Shown here: positions 54,401 to 59,945 of the stretch, piece after piece
Position numbering within the stretch: the stretch's first letter is position 1
Layout of the letters: each line of letters starts with the position of its first letter
Assembly: GCA_026391315.1 (NCBI GenBank)
Contig: JAPLDT010000072.1
Coordinates: 1 to 59,945 of the forward strand
Length of the DNA stretch: 59,945 nucleotides
Reading direction: 5' to 3'
From: Bacteroidia bacterium
GTDB lineage: Bacteria > Bacteroidota > Bacteroidia > Bacteroidales > Prolixibacteraceae
Translations under genes and position numbers: made by a program
Notes under the pieces: generated by a model
Seen by the model: the letters and a program-made list of their open reading frames with translations, nothing else
What the model was told of the DNA's origin: nothing
Databases searched by the model: none

Positions 54401-55141
54401 TGCGCCAAATGAGCAATTCAGGCCAATTGTAAGCAGATCGATGTGGGAGACTGAGTTGAGAAAAGCCTCGATAGTCTGGCCAGAAAGTGTACGTCCGCTC
54501 TTGTCGGTGATGGTTCCCGAAACCATGACAGGCAACTTGATACCCTTCTCTTCAAGGACCTCGTTGATGGCCACCAATGCAACCTTACAATTTAGGGTAT
54601 CGAAGATGGTTTCGACCAACAACAGATCGATGCCGCCTTCCAGCAATCCTTCAATCTGTTCACGATAGGACTCTTTTAAATTTTGAAACGAAATGGCCCT
54701 GAAGCCTGGATCGTTCACATCAGGCGACATGGAGCATGTTTTGTTGGTAGGACCGATCGATCCTGCCACATAGCGTGGTTTTTCGGGCGTAGAAAATTTC
54801 GTTGCTGCCTCAACGGCAATTCTTGCCGCTTCCCTGTTAATTTCGCGGACAAACGCTTCGGTTCCATAGTCGCTTTGCGAGATGGATGTGGCATTGAAAG
54901 TATTGGTTTCCAGAATATCGGCGCCGGCATTCAGAAAGGCTTCGTGTATTTCAGTAATTGCTTGTGGCCGGGTAAGTGAGAGCAGATCGTTGTTACCTTT
55001 AAGGGAGGAGTTCCAGTCTTTGAAACGTTCGCCCCTGAAGTCTTCTTCAGAAAATTTGTACCGCTGGATCATTGTTCCCATGGCACCGTCAAGGACAAGA
55101 ATCCTTGATTCCAATAGGGAGCGTATATCGGGTTTTATCAT
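51461..55141 (-). CDS. metH: Cobalamin-dependent methionine synthase
   Basis: A 1,226-aa four-module enzyme, full length. Order: homocysteine-binding domain ([13 protein letters not shown] near the start, zinc Cys in GLNCSFGA and [10 protein letters not shown]), pterin domain ([35 protein letters not shown]), cobalamin cap and B12 domain ([20 protein letters not shown] with the Co-ligand His, [13 protein letters not shown]), and the SAM-binding reactivation domain ([15 protein letters not shown]). It overlaps the upstream flavoprotein gene by 4 nt. No metF-like gene and no cobalamin riboswitch was found. Confidence 0.96.
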   Translation of the reverse strand: MIKPDIRSLLESRILVLDGAMGTMIQRYKFSEEDFRGERFKDWNSSLKGNNDLLSLTRPQAITEIHEAFLNAGADILETNTFNATSISQSDYGTEAFVREINREAARIAVEAATKFSTPEKPRYVAGSIGPTNKTCSMSPDVNDPGFRAISFQNLKESYREQIEGLLEGGIDLLLVETIFDTLNCKVALVAINEVLEEKGIKLPVMVSGTITDKSGRTLSGQTIEAFLNSVSHIDLLTIGLNCSFGAKDIRPYLEELSRKAPFLISVHPNAGLPNQFGEYDETPEMMGLQVAEFTNNLTVNIIGGCCGTTPEHIRELAKLAATAKPHRKAQPEKVTRLSGLEPLTIDKLSNFINIGERCNVAGSIKFARLIRDGKYDEALSVAREMVEGGAQVIDINLDDAMLDAKKEMVRFLNLIASEPDISRLPIMIDSSKWEVIEAGLQCIQGKSIVNSISLKEGEEQFLNYARKIRNYGAAVVVMAFDEGGQATTYEKRIEICERAYHLLVDKVHFPAEDIIFDPNILTIGTGLEEHNNYAIDFFRTTTWIKEHLPYAKVSGGISNVSFSFRGNNILREAIHSVFLFHAIKAGLDMGIVNPGMLQIYDEIPADLLELVEDLVQNRRPDATERLLEFSEKIKVADEKQEKVEAWRELPLAERIEHAMVKGITDFIESDVADLLPQFDSPLNIIEGPLMDGMNKVGDLFGSGKMFLPQVIKSARVMKKAVAWLQPYIEEEKKLQPNKVVIQKKILLATVKGDVHDIGKNIVGVVLACNNYEVIDLGVMVPCETILDTAKNEKVDIIGLSGLITPSLEEMVYVAKEMEKRGIKLPLLIGGATTSKIHTAVKIAPEYSNTTLYVKDASRSVQVVAELLSGSPEFLKSTLDEYAVLRQVHSAKKPKEYWSLQEARERKFHPDFAKYPISKPNVIGTKYFNDYPLEELRKYIDWTFFFLVWEFRGKYPAILSDPDKGEAARQLFKEANQFLDEIIAKKMIRANGVVGIWPANSVMDDTELYTDDTRSELIGTFRQLRQQEKKPGATNLLCLSDFIAPKETGIPDYCGAFAVTAGIGVAELVAQYKKENNDYKAIMLEALSDRLAEAFAEKLHQLVRTDVWGYNKYESLTPEELIASKYQGIRPAPGYPACPEHSEKETIFNLLQATEQCGISLTEHYSMYPNASVCGVYFAHPESRYFGIEKVGKDQVDDYARRKEVSPAFIEKYLPSNLNYEPKKRG

Positions 55142-56544
55142 GATTTTGAAGTCAGGTTATTAATGATTTCACGGGCTATCAGCACTCCATTGACGGAGGC
55201 TTGCATCAGTCCGCGTGTAATTCCGGCGCCGTCGCCGCCAAAAAAGAGATTCCTGACGGAGGCACTTTGGAAACTCTTGTCAACTTTGACGATGTTGGAA
55301 TAGAATTTCACTTCGACGCCATAAAGCAGCGTTTCGTCGCTCGCCAATCCCGGACTTACTTTGTCGAGGGATTTGATCATTTCGATGATATCAAAAAGGA
55401 TACGATGCGGCAATACCAGGCTCAAATCACCTGGCACGGCGTCTTTGAGGGTTGGTACGATGTTGTTGCGGTAAAGCCTGTCGGAGGTTGTACGCCGGCC
55501 CCTGACCAGGTCGCCAAACCGCTGAACCATTATTTTATTCCTGGTAAGCATATTGGCCAACCTGGCGATATGCTTTCCGTATTCGATGGGCGCGTTGAAG
55601 GGCTCGGTGAATTTTTGGGAGACCAGCAGGGCAAAGTTGGTATTCTCGCTTTTCAGATCTTTGTAACTGTGACCATTGACCACTGCAAGGTTGTTGTCGT
55701 AGTATTCGGATGATACGAATCCACCCGGATTGGAGCAGAAAGTACGAACCTTGTCATCAAAAGTACGGGTGTAATGGATCAGTTTTGCTTCGTAGAAATT
55801 TTCGTTGATCTCCTGCATCACCTCATTCCGGCACTCCACCCTGACACCGATGTCAACAATACCAACTTCCGTTGGAATGGCCTGTTTGGCACATTGTTTC
55901 ATAAGCCAGTCGGAGCCGTCTCTTCCTACTGCCACCACTACATGTTCTCCAAAATAGCTTTTTACTGCGGATTTTACTCCTAAAATCTGCTGATTCTCTA
56001 TCATAAATTCAGTCACCGGGGAGTTAAACCGAACCTTTACTCCATTGTTTTTCAGATGTACGTAAAGTGAGCGATAAAGTTCCTGCGTTTTCTCAGTACC
56101 CAGATGTCTGACCGGACACTGCACCAGTTTGAGATTGGCTTCGATTGCTTTTCTTCCGATCTCCCTCATCGCCGGGGTTTCGATGAGTCCATGAATTCCT
56201 GTATCCGCACCAAATTTCAGGTAGATGTCGTCGGTATACCGGATCATCTCCCTGGTGGTTGCGATTCCGATGTAATCGGGCAAAGTTCCGCCAACTTCGG
56301 GTGAAAGCGATAGTTTTCCGTCTGAAAATGCTCCTGCTCCAGCCCATCCTGTGGTAATGGAACAAGGTTTGCAATTTATGCAAATATCTCCGTTGGTATT
56401 TTTTGGACAATTTCGTTTGTAGATGTCCCTTCCTTTTTCGAGCATCAAAATGGAAAGACCTGGCTTTTCCTTTATTAATTCGTAAGCGGTGAAAATACCG
56501 GCAGGTCCTGCCCCAACTATGATTACGTCGTATTTATTATCCAT
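55138..56544 (-). CDS. COG2509-type FAD-dependent oxidoreductase
   Basis: A flavoprotein of about 468 aa. The FAD dinucleotide motif is [17 protein letters not shown] (7-23); a four-Cys segment follows ([16 protein letters not shown]) with [16 protein letters not shown], typical of uncharacterised FAD dehydrogenases of COG2509. [19 protein letters not shown] closes the FAD site. The reaction is unknown. The start is set at the ATG at 56544 because it opens directly into the FAD motif. Its stop overlaps metH by 4 nt; a link to cobalamin reduction is possible but only an inference. Confidence 0.85.
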   Translation of the reverse strand: MDNKYDVIIVGAGPAGIFTAYELIKEKPGLSILMLEKGRDIYKRNCPKNTNGDICINCKPCSITTGWAGAGAFSDGKLSLSPEVGGTLPDYIGIATTREMIRYTDDIYLKFGADTGIHGLIETPAMREIGRKAIEANLKLVQCPVRHLGTEKTQELYRSLYVHLKNNGVKVRFNSPVTEFMIENQQILGVKSAVKSYFGEHVVVAVGRDGSDWLMKQCAKQAIPTEVGIVDIGVRVECRNEVMQEINENFYEAKLIHYTRTFDDKVRTFCSNPGGFVSSEYYDNNLAVVNGHSYKDLKSENTNFALLVSQKFTEPFNAPIEYGKHIARLANMLTRNKIMVQRFGDLVRGRRTTSDRLYRNNIVPTLKDAVPGDLSLVLPHRILFDIIEMIKSLDKVSPGLASDETLLYGVEVKFYSNIVKVDKSFQSASVRNLFFGGDGAGITRGLMQASVNGVLIAREIINNLTSKS

Positions 56545-56624
56545 TTCCTTGCAATGTGTTTGCCTCAAACCAACCGGAGTTTATTAAAAATCAAAATTTT
56601 CAATCCTTTGGTTGGGAAAGCCAG

Positions 56625-56632
56625 CAAAGTTA
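56625..56632 (-). promoter_or_regulatory. Putative -7 element of flavoprotein-metH unit
   Basis: On the minus strand this reads TAACTTTG (TAnnTTTG), about 80 nt before the flavoprotein ATG, in the 254-bp gap that otherwise shows no feature. No spaced TTTG found. Confidence 0.38.
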
Positions 56633-56798
56633 AGAATTTTATCATGAATATGTTGAATCTTGCGACTGCACAGGCGGTTAAATGCTGAGTATTCAGCATT
56701 TGCAAGTACCAGCAATTGCGTACATACAGAAGAATGAGTATTATATTCACATATCTGTCGTAGAGTGGAATTCCGGGAATAATGGCAGGACCGATAGG

Positions 56799-59444
56799 TT
56801 ATTTTTTTGCACGACTTAATGAGAATGAAATCATGAGCACCAACTCCCGGGGTCGTATGTAATAATGGCTCTCTGTAATTGAAATGTCGCCATAAAAATA
56901 ATCAACTACTTGCTGGGAGTTAAAAAGGTTATTGCACCTTAATCTGTATTCAATCCTGCTATTGGCAGGTTTATAGGTATAACCAAAATTGGCGAACAAT
57001 CCATTGTTGCCAATTTTAAACTGTTGGCCATAGTTATAATATTCAAGGTTAACCCCAAACCAATAGATCGGCGAAGGATAATAATATAATTCCAGTTTGT
57101 GCACCTGACCCAATATGGTAGTGTTCGACTGCTGGTTCCATTGATTGGTGCGGGATAGTTTCACATTGTAATCTATTCCAATATTCTTGATGCCATTAAT
57201 TCCAAAAGTTGGCTGAATGATCCAGGTCTGATTATGATTCCAACCCAGTGTATGGTCCAATAAATATTGGTATCGGGTATCTGTATATTGGCATTTCAGG
57301 GAAAGGCTAATATTTTGATTCGATGAAACATAGCTGTTGGATAAAGTAAAACTATTCGAAATGAGCCGGTTATTTAATTTTACAGCATCCAAAAAGAATA
57401 TTCCATTACCGGTGTAAACATTTCGGTTGATCAAGTTTTGCATGTTTTGATTATGTGACCAGGAAGCTACAGAGAAAAAACCATCCACAGGGTTTTTGTA
57501 TTCCAGATTCAGGCCTCCCGAAAAGGACTGATTCTCATTGAGTTTGTCTGAATATCTTTGCATCAGGTGATAATCTTTTACAATATAGCCCTGTGCCAGT
57601 TGAATGGCATCCCCAAGCCGGGAGTTGTATCCGATTGAACCGTCAACCGACCAGAATTTGAGAAAATCATAGTCAAACCAGAATCTGGGACTGAAAAGAA
57701 ATTGTTTGGTTGGTTCAATTGATTTGTGCTTAAGATCATCCATTCGGTAAGAAATAGCCCTGAAAGGCAAAGCCGCACCAAATCGCATGTTCTCTTTTTT
57801 ATAACTAATCCGCTCGGTCAGGTAGAATTCCAGGTTATTCCATTTGTAATCATTTCTTAAACTATCCGTTTCCAGATTGACCTGGTCTTTTTGAATCAAA
57901 GTGCGGTAATGCTGTGTATCAAAATTTAATCCAGGCTCGGTGTCGAATGACCAGTTCTTGTGTGTAAGGGTAAAACGCAGAAATTGTTTACCGGAGAACT
58001 TATTCATCCTATATTGTTGCACCGTCTCAAAATAGTTACTGCCGTTGTTGAGAAAGTTTGTAAATACTCCTGGCCTTAGAGATAGCTGTTGAGGCGAGTC
58101 ATTGAAATTGAGTGATGAATAAATCCTGAAAAAATGATTTCCTACCGGGAGTAGTAAATCGAAGGTGTTGGAGCCGGTGGTACCCGGAGTTTCTGCATTT
58201 TCCTTCATAATTGCAGGATTTTCAATAGACCCTGTTTCTTTATCCCAGTAACGGTTTACCAAAAGTTGTTCTTTCAGATATCTTTTCAGGACATTTTGAG
58301 TCAGGGTAAAACCTGTATTTAAACTGGTGTTGTAATAGCGGTTCGCGATCCGCTCGTTCAACACATAATCGCTGTTTGACAAATGATAAATACTTCTCAC
58401 CTCCCCGTTTTCTTTTTGGTCATCATGATAAAAAGATGCAATAACTTTAAGCTCGGTCAGATCATTAATCTTTATCAGATGATTGAACGACATTAAATTG
58501 GCATTGTTATTCAAATACCGCTTACGGTCGATCTGAGGGGAAGAAATGCCCTCAATCCCGACCAGATTGGTTTTCCTGTTTCCCAATTCTTCTATTTGGC
58601 CTCCCGTGAATTGCAAAGGTTGGTTCTGCGCGTTCAAATCCTCACCTGTGTTGTTCGATTGCAGGGAGGCAATTGTTTGTTGGTTTTTCGAGAACAACAT
58701 GGGCGTGGCATTCAGATAGTGCAACAGGAATGGAAGCCCTGCCCCAACCTGCATCGTGCCTGTCATTGTAATATTTTTCTTGAGCTTGAGATTGATCGAA
58801 GTGTTGTTCGAAAATACCTTGGATTCGAGAATTTTGATGGGCTGGTGATTTTCGAGCACTTCAACTGCCCCAACATCCCTGTAGGGCAGATTTTTATTAG
58901 CAATGGCATACCTTCCTTCGAGCAGGTCCAACCCTTCTATGTAGTATTTCTGGATCGGTTTGCCCTGGTATGAAACCTGCCCTTCCGAGGAAACTTCGAA
59001 TCCTGGCATATTTCTGATCACGTCCCCAATGGACTGATCTTTTACATGTGCGAATTTCCCCACCAGGTAGGTAATCGTATCTTTCTTCCCGGTAATGGCA
59101 CGTGCATTTACGTTGACTTCCCTTATTTCGTGGACAGACGGAGGCAAAACAAAATAAAACGCCTGGCTATGGTTGGCGATATGAATAGTTGTGTCGCGGT
59201 GAGTTAATGACCTTACGGAAACTCCCAGAGAATCTTCCTTTGAGATAAATTCAAGCCTGAAAGCCCCTTTCTCATCGGTTATGGAATAGGATAGGATGCG
59301 ATTGGCATTATTTTTCTGATGGATTAAAACACTAAGTCCGGAAACCCCGGTTTTGTCCGTGGATACTACCCGCCCATTCACAATCGTTTGGGCTTTGCCA
59401 AATATCGTTGTGAATAACGCGATTAATATTAGAATATATTTCAA
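56799..59444 (-). CDS. Outer-membrane beta-barrel protein, carboxypeptidase-like domain
   Basis: An 881-aa protein. A signal peptide (1-18, ending FGKAQ) is followed by a CarboxypepD_reg-like domain (TIVNGRVVSTDKTGVSGLSV to about 110), a plug-like segment (KDQSIGDVIRNMPGFEVSSE, KYYIEGLDLLEGRYA) and a long beta-barrel ending in LVLMISFSLSRAKK. This is the TonB-dependent-receptor-like class that lacks SusD and often sits beside GLPGLI proteins. No TonB box was identified. It is probably co-transcribed with the GLPGLI gene 11 bp upstream; substrate or export role unknown. Confidence 0.87.
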   Translation of the reverse strand: MKYILILIALFTTIFGKAQTIVNGRVVSTDKTGVSGLSVLIHQKNNANRILSYSITDEKGAFRLEFISKEDSLGVSVRSLTHRDTTIHIANHSQAFYFVLPPSVHEIREVNVNARAITGKKDTITYLVGKFAHVKDQSIGDVIRNMPGFEVSSEGQVSYQGKPIQKYYIEGLDLLEGRYAIANKNLPYRDVGAVEVLENHQPIKILESKVFSNNTSINLKLKKNITMTGTMQVGAGLPFLLHYLNATPMLFSKNQQTIASLQSNNTGEDLNAQNQPLQFTGGQIEELGNRKTNLVGIEGISSPQIDRKRYLNNNANLMSFNHLIKINDLTELKVIASFYHDDQKENGEVRSIYHLSNSDYVLNERIANRYYNTSLNTGFTLTQNVLKRYLKEQLLVNRYWDKETGSIENPAIMKENAETPGTTGSNTFDLLLPVGNHFFRIYSSLNFNDSPQQLSLRPGVFTNFLNNGSNYFETVQQYRMNKFSGKQFLRFTLTHKNWSFDTEPGLNFDTQHYRTLIQKDQVNLETDSLRNDYKWNNLEFYLTERISYKKENMRFGAALPFRAISYRMDDLKHKSIEPTKQFLFSPRFWFDYDFLKFWSVDGSIGYNSRLGDAIQLAQGYIVKDYHLMQRYSDKLNENQSFSGGLNLEYKNPVDGFFSVASWSHNQNMQNLINRNVYTGNGIFFLDAVKLNNRLISNSFTLSNSYVSSNQNISLSLKCQYTDTRYQYLLDHTLGWNHNQTWIIQPTFGINGIKNIGIDYNVKLSRTNQWNQQSNTTILGQVHKLELYYYPSPIYWFGVNLEYYNYGQQFKIGNNGLFANFGYTYKPANSRIEYRLRCNNLFNSQQVVDYFYGDISITESHYYIRPRELVLMISFSLSRAKK

Positions 59445-59455
59445 CTGGTATTGAC

Positions 59456-59945
59456 TTAGAATTTTTCAATAAAATTATTCTTGATCTTCAACCCTTTCAT
59501 TGCCCTTGCCTTGTCTTCTTCGTTACTAAAAATAACCGTTCCGCCGCCTTGCAGTGTGCCTAACAGGCTGATCAATTTATTCTTCATCATTTTATTGTAT
59601 TCCTTTGGGGTGATATCGACATAATCCATCTTCGAGATGAAGATGGGTTGAAAGTACTTAACATGTTTCAGGGAAGTTAGTGTGAAACAATGCTCATTTT
59701 TAGTGTCGCAGATCTTCAAAATCAATCCCGGCAGGCCGTTAAATTTGTAAGGGCCCTCACTGACAGGAATTTGCGGTGCGTACCACGCTGTGTAATTTCT
59801 TCCGCCATAAGTTGTATAGGCCTTTTGGCAGTTAAATCCTAAAATGACAGAATCCTGCTGGTTATCTAGCTCCCAAATCATCTTCATCGGTTGTTCCAAC
59901 TTATAGAAGATGTGGTCACCATAGGCGGTAAAAAACATCGACCCC
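59456..59945 (-). CDS. GLPGLI family protein (5' end outside window)
   Basis: At least 160 aa of the C-terminal part of a GLPGLI protein; the frame stays open to the right window edge, so the signal peptide and N-terminus are missing. The defining motif is present as KFNGLPGLILKI, preceded by AWYAPQIPVSEGPY and the Cys in FNCQKAY. The family is a Bacteroidota secreted protein of unknown function, commonly encoded next to an outer-membrane beta-barrel protein, as here (11 bp gap). Confidence 0.9.
   Translation of the reverse strand, partial: GSMFFTAYGDHIFYKLEQPMKMIWELDNQQDSVILGFNCQKAYTTYGGRNYTAWYAPQIPVSEGPYKFNGLPGLILKICDTKNEHCFTLTSLKHVKYFQPIFISKMDYVDITPKEYNKMMKNKLISLLGTLQGGGTVIFSNEEDKARAMKGLKIKNNFIEKF

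Noticed and set aside
51929-55163. Several plus-strand open frames opposite metH
   Set aside because: They are antisense shadows of a strongly coding gene with complete MetH motifs.
56545-56798. Cobalamin riboswitch upstream of the flavoprotein-metH unit
   Set aside because: No B12-box-like sequence seen and the gap does not show the expected multi-stem layout.
1-59945. CRISPR array, IS element or prophage
   Set aside because: No regularly spaced direct repeats, transposase, integrase or phage structural genes were found.

Overview
The window looks like a chromosomal segment of a member of the Bacteroidota, probably Bacteroidales/Marinilabiliales-like. The evidence is gene content: GSCFA protein, DUF3098 beside FtsX, DUF4292 lipoprotein, a GLPGLI protein with its outer-membrane partner, LytTR regulator, and the GT4-debranching enzyme-GH57 glycogen cluster. 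It also shows SD-poor starts and several TAnnTTTG -7 promoter elements, one with a TTTG at exactly 19 bp spacing. No rRNA, tRNA, CRISPR array, IS element or phage gene was recognised.

Layout. 0-5.5 kb: secreted GH106-like hydrolase, SRPBCC protein, a queG gene that has lost an internal N-terminal segment, a lysophospholipase-like hydrolase and a GSCFA protein. 5.5-13 kb: glycogen/alpha-glucan block (debranching enzyme, GT4, GH57-like protein with an Asn at the expected catalytic Asp, alpha-glucan phosphorylase). 13-23 kb: LytTR regulator, tsaB, then surface-glycan genes (two GT4s, a methyltransferase, a GT2, a flippase) interrupted by an HNH / MNT nucleotidyltransferase / HEPN trio. 23-30 kb: YfhO-like membrane protein, ftsX-DUF3098-truB-queA, a 66-bp perfect hairpin, efp, TauE/SafE. 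30.5-34.2 kb: HlyD-like lipoprotein, TolC, lipoate ligase. 34.2-40.6 kb: leftward AT-rich housekeeping block uvrC, apt, mnmG, ybeY, hemW, rpiB. 41-42.5 kb: response regulator and ruvB.

The strongest unexpected signal is a perfect 16-bp parS-type palindrome (TGTTCCACGTGGAACA) touching the mnmG stop codon. About 4 kb further on is a roughly 430-bp, more than 80% A+T gap between leftward rpiB and rightward genes, carrying repeated TGTTAATAA. Together these suggest the window lies at or near the chromosome origin.

42.5-51.4 kb: a glutaminyl cyclotransferase, then the cluster flippase-dut-TPR lipoprotein-DUF4292 lipoprotein-EnvC-like LytM protein, followed by a Crp/Fnr regulator divergent from a YceI protein. 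51.4-60 kb, leftward: metH translationally coupled to a COG2509-type flavoprotein, then a large outer-membrane beta-barrel protein and a GLPGLI protein cut by the window edge.

Functionally the window joins storage-glucan metabolism, envelope/glycan assembly, tRNA modification (truB, queA, damaged queG, mnmG, tsaB) and DNA maintenance (uvrC, ruvB, dut). Short dispersed repeats sit in several intergenic gaps (2.1, 3.6, 17.0, 21.5, 43.7 and 48.7 kb).
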